This document shows positions 45,623 to 54,220 of a DNA stretch of 64,000 nt, one piece after another (within the stretch, counting starts at the first letter, position 1; each line of letters starts with the position of its first letter). The stretch is from NCBI GenBank assembly GCA_963676165.1, contig OY781043.1, positions 868,001 through 932,000 on the forward strand, given 5' to 3'. The position numbers and the translations under genes are program-made. The notes beneath the pieces were generated by a model that was not told the origin of the DNA, searched no databases, and was given only the letters and a program-made list of their open reading frames with translations. Source of the DNA: JAQIBY01 sp963676165. GTDB lineage: Bacteria; Bacteroidota; Bacteroidia; Bacteroidales; ML635J-15.

Positions 45623-46256
45623 TTCCATAAAAATTATTCTCGTTGACGATCACACCTTGTTTCGAAATGGACTCAAAAACCTGTTAAATGGGATTCCGGG
45701 TTTTCATGTAATTGCTGAAGCCGCAAATGGAAAAGAATTTCTTAACTTGTTGAATGATTTGTCCCCTGATATTGTTCTTCTCGATATTGCAATGCCGGTA
45801 ATGGATGGGGTGGAGGCTGCTACCCTTGCCTTGGAATCTTATCCGGATTTGTTGATCATTACACTTTCCATGTTTGCCGACGAAGCATATTACAAACAAA
45901 TGGTGGAGGCAGGTGTCAGAGGTTTTATTCTTAAAGATTCAGAGATATCTGAAGTTGAAACTGCCATACGAAAAGTAAACGATGGAAAAACCTATTTCTC
46001 TCAAGAACTTCTTCAGGCTTTGCTTTCAGGATTATATGACGATCCGGGAATTGATCGCTATGACTTGTCTGATCGGGAAATTGAAGTGATTGAACAGGTT
46101 TGTCTTGGAAAATCAAATCTGGAAATTGCAGAAGATATGTGTATCTCTAAGCGAACCGTGGAAAAGCACCGTGCAAATATTATGGAAAAAACTCATTGCA
46201 GAAATACTGCTAGCCTTGTGATTTTTGCCGTGAAAAATAAAATTGTTTCAGTTTAG
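45609..46256 (+). CDS. NarL/LuxR-family response regulator
   Basis: 215 residues. Receiver: 1-125 with Asp13/Asp14, phospho-acceptor Asp59 (IVLLDIAMPVMDG) and Lys in GFILKDSE. LuxR-type helix-turn-helix: ~150-205 (LSDREIEVIEQVCLGKSNLEIAEDM, SKRTVEKHRANI). It is the partner of the overlapping kinase. The 212-base gap to the next gene contains CGTAT-rich palindromes that are a reasonable binding site for it. Confidence 0.93.
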   Translation: MTNRDSIKIILVDDHTLFRNGLKNLLNGIPGFHVIAEAANGKEFLNLLNDLSPDIVLLDIAMPVMDGVEAATLALESYPDLLIITLSMFADEAYYKQMVEAGVRGFILKDSEISEVETAIRKVNDGKTYFSQELLQALLSGLYDDPGIDRYDLSDREIEVIEQVCLGKSNLEIAEDMCISKRTVEKHRANIMEKTHCRNTASLVIFAVKNKIVSV

Positions 46257-46376
46257 TCGAGCTCCCAATTGTTGAAAAACACATTCACGCTTTTCCTTTC
46301 TAAATTCAGACTTTTTCTTATCTTGCATTCGATTTGGTTCTTTGCAGGTTTTTCAATGAATTTCAAGGGTTTGATT

Positions 46377-46412
46377 CGTATTAATACGTATTGTTTTTCG
46401 TATAAGTACGAA
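46377..46412. promoter_or_regulatory. palindrome cluster upstream of the sulfonolipid genes
   Basis: A perfect 12-bp palindrome CGTATTAATACG (46377-46388) is followed nine bases later by TTCGTA-TAAG-TACGAA (46397-46412). The pentamer CGTAT appears three times directly and in inverted forms within 36 bp. It begins 121 bases after the NarL-type regulator and ends 57 bases before the next start codon. Confidence 0.6.
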
Positions 46413-46468
46413 GCATTGAGACGCGAAGATCAAATTTGAAAATTAACGTCAAATTTAAACTGAATAAT

Positions 46469-47722
46469 ATGTCAGACATTTTTAACAAAATTAGAACAGA
46501 AAAAGGTCCTTTGGGCCGTTATCAAGAGCAAGCACATGGTTATTTTACTTTCCCAAAACTCGAAGGTGAAATCAAGCCAAGAATGATGTTTAACGGAAAA
46601 GAAGTTCTTACATGGAGTTTGAATAACTACCTTGGACTTGCAAATCATCCTGAAGTTAGAAAAGCGGATGCTGAAGCTGCTGCAGATTTCGGAATGGCTT
46701 ATCCTATGGGTGCTCGAATGATGTCTGGACAAACTAAATATCACGAAGAGTTAGAGCAAAAACTTGCAAAATTTGTGAGCAAGGAAGATGCGTTTTTGTT
46801 GAACTTTGGTTACCAAGGAATGGTTTCAATTATTGATTCTTTGGTGGATCGTCGTGATGTGATTGTGTATGATTCTGAATCACACGCATGTATCCTTGAT
46901 GGAATGAGACTACATATTGGAAAACGTTTCGTATTCCCTCATAATGATATTGAAAACCTTGATAAGCAACTTGAACGCGCTTCTAAAATTGCTGAAAGAC
47001 AAGGTGGTGGTGTGCTTGTAATTACCGAAGGTGTATTTGGAATGGCTGGAGACCTTGGTCATCTTCATGAAATTGCCAAGTTGAAAGCAAAACATAATTT
47101 CCGCCTTCTTGTCGATGATGCTCATGGATTTGGTACTATGGGAGAAACTGGTGCTGGTACTGGTGAACATTATGGCGTTCAAGATGCAATTGATGTGTAT
47201 TTCTCAACTTTTGCAAAATCAATGGCTGGAATCGGTGCTTTTGTAGCTGCTGATAAAGATATCGTTGATTTCTTGAGATACAACATGCGTTCACAAACCT
47301 TCGCTAAATCATTGCCAATGCCAATGGTTAAAGGTGCTTTGAAACGTTTAGAATTGCTTCAAACTCAACCTGAACTAAAAGCAAATCTTTGGAAAGTAGT
47401 TGATGCACTTCAATCCGGTTTGAAAGAACGTGGTTTTAATATTGGTGTAACCGAATCATGTGTAACTCCTGTTTTCTTTGAAGGTGGACTCGTTGAAGGA
47501 ACAAACTGTGTTGTTGACTTGAGAGAAAATTACAACATCTTCTGTTCTATCGTAGTGTATCCTGTTGTGCCAAAAGGAACAATTATGTTACGTCTTATCC
47601 CAACTGCAGTGCATACTCTGGACGATGTGAATGAAACTCTTGAAGCATTTTCACAAATGCGTGATAAACTCGCTGCTGGTGAATATAGAAAAGGTGAATT
47701 GAAAAATATGAGTCTTGCTTAA
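46469..47722 (+). CDS. probable cysteate fatty-acyltransferase (PLP-dependent alpha-oxoamine synthase)
   Basis: 417 residues from ATG 46469. Fold type I aminotransferase of the alpha-oxoamine synthase family, relatives of which are serine palmitoyltransferase, KBL and BioF. PLP residues: His139 (SESHACILDG), Asp217/His219 (LLVDDAHGFG) and Schiff-base Lys250 (STFAKSMAGIGAF). It would condense an amino acid with an acyl thioester and release CO2. In Bacteroidota such enzymes make sphingolipids (from serine) or sulfonolipids (from cysteate). The next gene, ten bases away, looks like cysteate synthase, so cysteate is the favoured substrate and 3-ketocapnine the product. Alternatives: serine palmitoyltransferase or glycine C-acetyltransferase. 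The fold call is certain; the substrate is inferred. Confidence 0.7.
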   Translation: MSDIFNKIRTEKGPLGRYQEQAHGYFTFPKLEGEIKPRMMFNGKEVLTWSLNNYLGLANHPEVRKADAEAAADFGMAYPMGARMMSGQTKYHEELEQKLAKFVSKEDAFLLNFGYQGMVSIIDSLVDRRDVIVYDSESHACILDGMRLHIGKRFVFPHNDIENLDKQLERASKIAERQGGGVLVITEGVFGMAGDLGHLHEIAKLKAKHNFRLLVDDAHGFGTMGETGAGTGEHYGVQDAIDVYFSTFAKSMAGIGAFVAADKDIVDFLRYNMRSQTFAKSLPMPMVKGALKRLELLQTQPELKANLWKVVDALQSGLKERGFNIGVTESCVTPVFFEGGLVEGTNCVVDLRENYNIFCSIVVYPVVPKGTIMLRLIPTAVHTLDDVNETLEAFSQMRDKLAAGEYRKGELKNMSLA

Positions 47723-47732
47723 AACTGAAAAA

Positions 47733-49052
47733 ATGCAAAACAAAAAATTTACGCTTCGCTGTACAAAATGTGGTTACGAGATCCAAAGCTTTACAGATTG
47801 GTTCGAGCATAATCAAGTATGTCCAAAATGTGGAGCAAAACACGTTGAAGCTAAATACCCTTTCCAATACGATGGTCTTGAAGCATTAATGGATACTCCT
47901 GATGCTTATGCAGATTCAATTTGGTTGTATAAAGATTTTCTTCCTCTGAATGATGATGAAAATATTATCTCTTTCAAAGAAGGAGGAATCCCACTCGAAA
48001 GATGGACTTTCCTTGAAGAGTTGGCGAAAGAGAAGTATGGTATCCAAATTGAAGCTCAAGTGTATCGCAACGATCTGAATGGTGGAACAGGCACTTTTAA
48101 AGATACTGCTGCAAGTTTAGCTGCAAGTGTCCTTAAAGAAGCAGGCGTAAAGAATTATGTCGTTGCAAGTACAGGTAATACAGCAACTGCATTTGGTAAA
48201 TATCTTGCAATGGCTGGTGTTAATGCATATATTTTCATGCCAATTGATGCACTTAAGGCTTCTGAAGCTGCAATCAATGCCTTTGGTCAAAAAGTTTTCC
48301 GTGTACAGGGAGATTATGCAAAAGCCAAAGAACTTGCAGCGCAATTTGCAGAGAAGCATGGCTATCTAATGACTGGTGGCAATGTCGACCCTTTGCGCGT
48401 TGAAGCAAAGAAAACCATGGTGTACGAATGGTATCGTCAGTTAGGTAAAATGCCTGATGTTTATGTTCAAGCATTGAGCGGTGGTACAGGTCCAATTGCA
48501 ATTGAAAAAGCATTGAAAGACGCAGAAGGAACAAAATATGCTGGTAAAATGCCACGACAAATTTTGGTGCAACCAGATAAATGTCCTCCGATGGCAATGG
48601 CTTGGGAAAAAGCTGTAGAAAATAATTTCTCTGAAGGTTGGGATACCAATTATCCTGTCATTGAAAATCCACCTACCGTCGTGCCAACACTTGCAACAGG
48701 TAAGCCAGGAACATATCCAATTATTTCTCGCTTGGTAAAAAATTCCAATGGTAGCATTATTCAAATGCAAGAAGATAAAATTTATGATATCTCCCGTTGG
48801 GTTGCTTACGAGCAGAAAGTTACTATGGGTCCTGCATCTGCAGTCTGTTTAGGAGGTTTCCTTAATGCTCTTAAGTTAGGACTTATTAAAGACGGTGAAA
48901 CGGTTTTGATTAATACTGGCGAAGGGGTTGCAAGAGCTCCTGAATTTATGGAAGAACTCATCTATACCACATCTGAAGTTGATAGTCTTGATGATTGTGT
49001 TTTACATGATCGGGGAAGTTTGAAAAAACAGTTATTAGATAAAATAATTTAG
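47733..49052 (+). CDS. probable cysteate synthase (threonine-synthase-like, zinc ribbon)
   Basis: 439 residues from ATG 47733. A TTG at 47715 would add six residues and overlap the previous gene. The N-terminal zinc ribbon has Cys10, Cys13, Cys30 and Cys33 (RCTKCGYEIQ, QVCPKCGAKH). A fold type II PLP enzyme follows: Lys123 in GGTGTFKDTAASLA and phosphate-binding VASTGNTATAFGKY. It is related to threonine synthase. The methanogen cysteate synthase, which makes cysteate from O-phosphoserine and sulfite, is known to be a threonine-synthase relative. Adjacency to an alpha-oxoamine synthase and the absence of hom or thrB nearby favour cysteate synthase over threonine synthase. A terminator follows, so the two genes form a two-gene operon. 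Confidence 0.65.
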   Translation: MQNKKFTLRCTKCGYEIQSFTDWFEHNQVCPKCGAKHVEAKYPFQYDGLEALMDTPDAYADSIWLYKDFLPLNDDENIISFKEGGIPLERWTFLEELAKEKYGIQIEAQVYRNDLNGGTGTFKDTAASLAASVLKEAGVKNYVVASTGNTATAFGKYLAMAGVNAYIFMPIDALKASEAAINAFGQKVFRVQGDYAKAKELAAQFAEKHGYLMTGGNVDPLRVEAKKTMVYEWYRQLGKMPDVYVQALSGGTGPIAIEKALKDAEGTKYAGKMPRQILVQPDKCPPMAMAWEKAVENNFSEGWDTNYPVIENPPTVVPTLATGKPGTYPIISRLVKNSNGSIIQMQEDKIYDISRWVAYEQKVTMGPASAVCLGGFLNALKLGLIKDGETVLINTGEGVARAPEFMEELIYTTSEVDSLDDCVLHDRGSLKKQLLDKII

Positions 49053-49068
49053 ATAAGTCCGTATTGAA

Positions 49069-49104
49069 AATAAGCGAAAACATAAAAGTTTTCGCTTATT
49101 TTTT
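49069..49104 (+). terminator. terminator of the sulfonolipid gene pair
   Basis: A perfect 13-pair stem (49069-49081 with 49088-49100) with a six-base loop and a T run to 49104. Confidence 0.92.
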
Positions 49105-49254
49105 GTTGATCTTAAGTAAAGATGAATTAATAGTTTGGTATTGTGATTGTTTGTGTCTTGTTTATATGGGATTGTTTTACAAAACCCCTTTTTATTTCAA
49201 ATTAATCGTACTATATTTGAGCATTAAACCTTTAGTAATTGCAATTTTGTTTAA

Positions 49255-50691
49255 ATGAAACACTACTTTATTAGCTTATTAGCTTTTGTGCTGATAATTA
49301 CAACAACTTCATGCGCCACATTTTTTACAAGCCGTAGGAATGCAATGGAAGTGAATTCAAATGTTACGCCTCTGAATGTGTCAATTAATCAGAGTGATAC
49401 TATAGTCTGTACAGGGAAGGTTAAAGTTAAACATAAAGAATTGAGTGTTTTAGAATTTTCTAAAGAAGGATATCATAGTGATTATAAATATTTCTATCCG
49501 GATAAAATAAGACCAATAGTTAAATTAGAGTCTTTTTTAGTTTTTCCCTTTTTATTTGATATGGTTACTGGGAATGTAATGAAAATTTCTGCAGACAATA
49601 TATTTGTAAATTTGCTACCACGTTTTAGGTTTGAGGATAGTGTGGATATGATCTTTGGGAATATTGAGTTTGCGCAAGTATATAAGAATGGTCTTGGAGA
49701 TTATAAGGTTTCATATGCTGATTCAGAGGTGTCTTATGACCAATTATATCCATTGTTTACTAAAGTGTCAAAAACAAATAGAATTATTGAAGATGCAATT
49801 GTCTCGGAATGTCAATATTCAGGTGTTAAATTTGTGGATTCTGACCTCTCATTATCTTTAGATATTAAAATGCAAGACATAAGTGCAACAACATTAATTA
49901 TTAGTAATTTTGGGGGAGGTAAATTCGAAAAAAGTATTTTAAAAACAAATGTGTTATTTACGATAAGTGTGTTTGGTGAGCGATTAATTGCTAAGGCAAT
50001 AGATGAAAATACTTTAAGTTATCATGAAATAGATAAGGTTGATGAAAAGAGTTTGATTTTTTATAATCTGATGCAAAGAAACTTGAAAAAATCTGTTACG
50101 AAATTTTTATCTGATGATGCAGTGATAAAAGCCATAAACGATTATATTTCTAATCAAGATATATTGTTTCAGTTCGATACTGATATGCATATTTCATTTC
50201 CTGATTATAATAGTATTATTTCATCTATAAGATTAAATGGCGATATCGAATCTACTGGAGTGTTTATTAATCCTGCTGGTTATTTTATGTTTATTAAGCC
50301 ACTAGAAGATGTACAATCTGTCAATCTTACTTTGTCCAATGGAATTAGTTTAAGTGCTAAAATTGTTGAGAATATTCAGGGAAAACCTTATGGGATAGGA
50401 AAAGTAAAGATAAATAGTGGAAAGTTTGCTGTCTTTAGTACGCAGGATATTTTTGAGACAAATAATCTTGTTGTTGTGGGTCAAAGAGATGGTGGTGTTA
50501 TGTTTAAGGAAGATCAATATTTGCATGTGAAGAATATAAATGATCAAACGATTCTTGAATCTGATAAAATCGAATTTAAAACAGGTGATTTAATTTGTTC
50601 TCAGGATGGTAAAGTCATGGGTTTTGTATGTATAAATGAAGTCTCAAAAATAGCAGAATATTATAATATTTCGAGTTTGATAACTAACTAA
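49255..50691 (+). CDS. lipoprotein, probable catalytically dead paralog of the trypsin-like protease
   Basis: 478 residues with a lipoprotein signal (TTSCATFF, Cys20). The N-terminal PEGA-like region and the middle (e.g. ILKTNVLFTISVFGERL, KFLSDDAVIKAIN) run parallel to the protein encoded at 51564-53126. The C-terminal ~150 residues align with that protein's protease domain. There GYLVTNYHVI is replaced by GYFMFIKPLE, YDLALLKLD by YGIGKVKIN, and SSGGALISKDGELLGIV by KTGDLICSQDGKVMGFV. All three catalytic residues (His, Asp, Ser) are thus lost. It is the first gene of a three-gene operon with 13- and 7-base gaps. A scaffold or regulatory role is inferred. Confidence 0.65.
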   Translation: MKHYFISLLAFVLIITTTSCATFFTSRRNAMEVNSNVTPLNVSINQSDTIVCTGKVKVKHKELSVLEFSKEGYHSDYKYFYPDKIRPIVKLESFLVFPFLFDMVTGNVMKISADNIFVNLLPRFRFEDSVDMIFGNIEFAQVYKNGLGDYKVSYADSEVSYDQLYPLFTKVSKTNRIIEDAIVSECQYSGVKFVDSDLSLSLDIKMQDISATTLIISNFGGGKFEKSILKTNVLFTISVFGERLIAKAIDENTLSYHEIDKVDEKSLIFYNLMQRNLKKSVTKFLSDDAVIKAINDYISNQDILFQFDTDMHISFPDYNSIISSIRLNGDIESTGVFINPAGYFMFIKPLEDVQSVNLTLSNGISLSAKIVENIQGKPYGIGKVKINSGKFAVFSTQDIFETNNLVVVGQRDGGVMFKEDQYLHVKNINDQTILESDKIEFKTGDLICSQDGKVMGFVCINEVSKIAEYYNISSLITN

Positions 50692-50704
50692 TTTATTAAT
50701 TGTT

Positions 50705-51556
50705 ATGAGAAAATTTTTTTTAGTTTTATTGCTTGCAGGAGGGATAGGTTTTTCTCTTCATGCACAAAATGCTTATTCCCCGTCAGATCCTTACAATCTC
50801 TATTTTTCAATGGGGTTTGATTTGTCAATTTCACCTGCGTCTTATATGGAAGATTATTCGAATTTTATGATTTCATTTGATGCAATGTATCGTTTGAATT
50901 CCGATTGGAGAATTAATCTTTCCTATTTAAAAAGTGCCAATGGTGATCTCTTTTCTGGGGAATATTCTAATATCCGAATAGGGGCTTCTACAACACCATT
51001 TAGACAGAAAATTAAACGTAAAAAAGTTTATCCGACGATACATCATACTGGAGGATATGTTAAAATTTTGGATGAAAAGGAGATGATTGAAAGGAGAGTA
51101 AGTAGCACCATGCACGGAAGGTTTGGATATCAAAGAGAAACGGTTTTTATTCCAGATGGGACTAAAGGAAATAATTTCTATTTGGGGATTGAAAATCGGA
51201 GAGTACATACAAAATTTGATAATAGTTATGATTTACGGGGTGGGAGGTATTTAAATCGAATAACTAGAGAAACTCTTTTCTATTTGGACTTAATATTTAT
51301 GCCATATTTTAAAGATGAAATAGAATTTGATGAGTATGTTCCTGGTTTTACATATGAAGGTTCTGATATTATTGTTGATAATAAAAACTTTGGTTATTGC
51401 TTCGGGTTAGAGTATAAGTTTATAGGAAGTCGTTCTGTTAACCAGGCTTTTGGTTTTGAAATCGGAAGACGACCACAGTTTTATAAAACGAATTCTTATG
51501 ATAGTGGGACCCATTCATACTTTAAATTAACCTGGAAATTTATCATTGCTAAATAG
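50705..51556 (+). CDS. exported, probable outer-membrane barrel protein of unknown function
   Basis: 283 residues with a signal peptide (FFLVLLLAGGIGFSLHAQ). The mature chain has many aromatic-rich strands (DWRINLSYLKS, YFKLTWKFIIAK at the end), suggesting an outer-membrane barrel. No named family was recognised. It lies between the dead-protease lipoprotein (13-base gap) and the active protease lipoprotein (7-base gap), so the three are probably made together. Confidence 0.55.
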   Translation: MRKFFLVLLLAGGIGFSLHAQNAYSPSDPYNLYFSMGFDLSISPASYMEDYSNFMISFDAMYRLNSDWRINLSYLKSANGDLFSGEYSNIRIGASTTPFRQKIKRKKVYPTIHHTGGYVKILDEKEMIERRVSSTMHGRFGYQRETVFIPDGTKGNNFYLGIENRRVHTKFDNSYDLRGGRYLNRITRETLFYLDLIFMPYFKDEIEFDEYVPGFTYEGSDIIVDNKNFGYCFGLEYKFIGSRSVNQAFGFEIGRRPQFYKTNSYDSGTHSYFKLTWKFIIAK

Positions 51557-51563
51557 ATTTATT

Positions 51564-53126
51564 ATGAAAACAAATAAAATAAATATAATATTGCTGGTTT
51601 CATTGTTATATATGTTGAGTTCATGTGCAACAATTTTTACCGGAACTAAAGAAAAAATCAATATCACAACTATTCCTGCTGATGCTGAAATCTATTATAA
51701 AGGTGACGAAGTTGCAAATCCTTTAAATGAAAAGATAAAGAAAACAGACACTCGAATTTATACAATAAAAAAGGATGGTTATCTTGATAAAGATGTTTGT
51801 ATCTTTACTAATGATCTAAAAAATTCAATATTCTTGAATGTTCTATTTTATAATGTATGGGTAAGTACAGATATTGTTATGGGTGGGCCGACTAAGCTTG
51901 CAGAAAAAAATAATGTTATAGAACTATTTAAGATTCCTGATCCAATAGAAAAAAGTGAAATAGTTTACTTTAATGATCTTGAATGGTCTGTAAATGATGA
52001 AGATACTATATTATTTGTCATGGTAGATGATAATGTGGGAAATAAATATACATATTCAGATATATTTGATTCAGAGGAAGATGAGCAAGAAGAGGAGGAA
52101 AATGAAGAAGAAGTGTACGAGGGACCCTTTAAAAGTAAGAAATCACAATCGGAAGTTGTGAATGATATGAATGATATTTTAGAAAATCAGGGGTTTAATT
52201 GTGCTTATAATAAAGATGAAAGTATGTTTGCTTTAAGTAATGCTTCTTACAGTATAAGTGCAACAATTGATGAGATAACTGCAAAATACAATTATTTGTT
52301 TGCTTATTCTAATCCCTCACCAAGACAAATTGCAACAGAAATTGTTATTACATTTAGTATTAAAGACATGAATGATGAACTTGTTTTAAGTAAGACAATT
52401 GAAACAGATTATTCATATTTTGTTAAAGAAGATGATAATAATGATTTGGTTTTTGATAAAGCATTCTATTTGTTTCTAAGTGATGAAGATGTTATAAAAA
52501 CACTGCAAACGCCTGTAAATGCAGTTGAATTTGAGTCTGAGGATGATCTACTTGTTTTAAAAAATGAAAATTCGGTATCAAGTTCTGTTGAAAATGCTGT
52601 TAAAGCTGTTGTAACAGTAAAAGGGGAAAATGGATATGGAAGTGGTTGTGTTATTTCTAGTGATGGATATCTTGTTACAAACTATCATGTGATAAATAAT
52701 GAAGATTCCCCTGTTGTTATCTTAGGAGATAACACAGAGCTTGATGCAGAGATTGTACGTACATCAAAAGCTTATGACTTGGCATTGCTTAAACTTGATG
52801 CCGAGGGATTTACTTATTTTGTTGTTGATACATTATCTGTTGCCAATATTGGAGAAGATGTTTTCTCAATTGGTACCGGTGGTGATATTAGTTTAGGTCA
52901 ATCATTAAGTAAAGGGATTGTAAGTGGGAAACGAATAATTGGAAATAAAGAATTTATTCAAACTGATGTGACTATAAACCCGGGAAGTAGTGGCGGAGCA
53001 TTGATCTCGAAAGATGGTGAATTGTTGGGTATTGTTAATGCCAAAATGATAGGAACATCTGTTGAAGGTATTGGCTTTGCTATTCCTGTTCCTATGTTAA
53101 TAAAATATTTGAATATTTCGTATTAA
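51564..53126 (+). CDS. lipoprotein with PEGA-like domain and trypsin-like serine protease
   Basis: 520 residues from ATG 51564, giving a clean lipobox LSSC (Cys21). A TTG start further upstream would overlap the previous gene. A PEGA-like beta domain (~22-95, INITTIPADAEIYYKGDEV) is followed by a middle domain with an acidic run (residues ~165-185, mostly Glu). The C-terminal DegP/HtrA-like trypsin domain (~345-515) has His375 (LVTNYHVIN), Asp405 (AYDLALLKL) and Ser476 (NPGSSGGALIS). No PDZ domain is present. It is a lipid-anchored envelope protease, substrate unknown. It shares its whole layout with the gene at 49255. Confidence 0.88.
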   Translation: MKTNKINIILLVSLLYMLSSCATIFTGTKEKINITTIPADAEIYYKGDEVANPLNEKIKKTDTRIYTIKKDGYLDKDVCIFTNDLKNSIFLNVLFYNVWVSTDIVMGGPTKLAEKNNVIELFKIPDPIEKSEIVYFNDLEWSVNDEDTILFVMVDDNVGNKYTYSDIFDSEEDEQEEEENEEEVYEGPFKSKKSQSEVVNDMNDILENQGFNCAYNKDESMFALSNASYSISATIDEITAKYNYLFAYSNPSPRQIATEIVITFSIKDMNDELVLSKTIETDYSYFVKEDDNNDLVFDKAFYLFLSDEDVIKTLQTPVNAVEFESEDDLLVLKNENSVSSSVENAVKAVVTVKGENGYGSGCVISSDGYLVTNYHVINNEDSPVVILGDNTELDAEIVRTSKAYDLALLKLDAEGFTYFVVDTLSVANIGEDVFSIGTGGDISLGQSLSKGIVSGKRIIGNKEFIQTDVTINPGSSGGALISKDGELLGIVNAKMIGTSVEGIGFAIPVPMLIKYLNISY

Positions 53127-53140
53127 TAGAATCATTAAAT

Positions 53141-53178
53141 AAAAGAAAGGGTCGGAAATTTTCCGACCCTTTTCTTTT
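53141..53178. terminator. bidirectional terminator between convergent operons
   Basis: A long stem centred on GGGTCGGAAA (53149-53158) with TTTCCGACCC (53160-53169), extended by A-rich and T-rich flanks that serve as T runs on either strand. Confidence 0.9.
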
Positions 53179-53198
53179 ATAACATCTGTAATTTGAGC

Positions 53199-54218
53199 TT
53201 ATTCAATAACGTGAACATTTCCTGAATTTAGAAGGTCGTCCATGCATTTGTTTTTCGCTGTTTCTTGAACATGTTTTACTTGTTTTTCTAGCAATACTTC
53301 GTAAGTTGAATCTTCAACTGAACGAATTACTCCTACTGCAACAGGGAAGTCTGGATAAGTCATGCGAGCTAACATATAATGTAAGTTCGGATTGTTGTCT
53401 TTTGCATTGTGTACAAGAATGTCATTCTCAGTGATGCCATTTTCGCCAATAGTAACAACTTCAAGATTAAATCCTTTGTTCAATACTAATCCTTTGTTAC
53501 GTTCTTTTCCAAAAATCATTGGCTTACCATGTTCAAGATAAATTGTACGATCATCTTTTACATCTTTACCTGTGATTTGTTCATGAACAGCATTGTTGAA
53601 AATAACACAGTTTTGTAAAACTTCAACAACTGAAGCTCCTTTGTGTTTGTGTGCTTCAATAAATACTTCTTTCATGATTTTTGGCTCTTTGTCAATAACT
53701 CTGGCAAAGAAAGTACCTTGTGCTCCCATTGCTAATTCGCCAGGGTTGAAAGGATTTTCAATGGTGCCATTAGGAGAAGTTTTCGTTATAGCTCCTTTTG
53801 GTGTTGTTGGTGAGTATTGACCTTTTGTTAAACCGTAAATCTTGTTGTTGAAAAGGAGTAAGTTGATGTCAATGTTTCTGCGAATCAAATGGATAAAGTG
53901 GTTTCCACCAATTGCCATTGAATCTCCATCTCCTGTAATTTGCCAAACTGAAAGTTTCGGATTTGCTGATTTCATTCCTGATGCAAGTGCTGATGCACGT
54001 CCGTGTAGTCCATGGAAACCATAAGTTTCAATGTAATACGGGAAACGGGATGAACATCCAATTCCTGAAACAAATACGATGTCCTCAATGGGGACATTAA
54101 TCTCTGGCAATGCGTTTTGTACAGCAGATAATATACTGAAACCTCCGCAGCCGGCACACCATTTAACGGGTCCGTCAACTACGAAATCTTTTTTCGTTAA
54201 TTTTTGTGTGTTTTCCAT
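53199..54218 (-). CDS. korB: 2-oxoacid:ferredoxin oxidoreductase beta subunit
   Basis: 339 residues. Thiamine-diphosphate-binding motif GDGDSMAIGG...NN (from residue 96). Iron-sulfur ligands Cys21, Cys24 (KWCAGCGGF), Cys55 (SGIGCSSRF) and Cys204. Length and motifs fit the beta subunit of 2-oxoglutarate or similar 2-oxoacid:ferredoxin oxidoreductases. It lies two bases after korA. The complex oxidises (or reductively forms) a 2-oxoacid with CoA and ferredoxin in the cytoplasm. 2-oxoglutarate is favoured because the alpha subunit is a gamma-alpha fusion of the Kor type. Confidence 0.92.
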   Translation of the reverse strand: MENTQKLTKKDFVVDGPVKWCAGCGGFSILSAVQNALPEINVPIEDIVFVSGIGCSSRFPYYIETYGFHGLHGRASALASGMKSANPKLSVWQITGDGDSMAIGGNHFIHLIRRNIDINLLLFNNKIYGLTKGQYSPTTPKGAITKTSPNGTIENPFNPGELAMGAQGTFFARVIDKEPKIMKEVFIEAHKHKGASVVEVLQNCVIFNNAVHEQITGKDVKDDRTIYLEHGKPMIFGKERNKGLVLNKGFNLEVVTIGENGITENDILVHNAKDNNPNLHYMLARMTYPDFPVAVGVIRSVEDSTYEVLLEKQVKHVQETAKNKCMDDLLNSGNVHVIE

Positions 54219-54220
54219 GA

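Noticed and set aside
47733..49052. Plain threonine synthase
   Set aside because: Not fully excluded, but the zinc ribbon, the lack of threonine-pathway neighbours and the adjacent alpha-oxoamine synthase make cysteate synthase more likely.
49064..49258. Hydrophobic 64-residue reading frame
   Set aside because: It runs through the terminator hairpin at 49069-49100 and ends within the next gene's start. The hydrophobicity reflects T-rich sequence.
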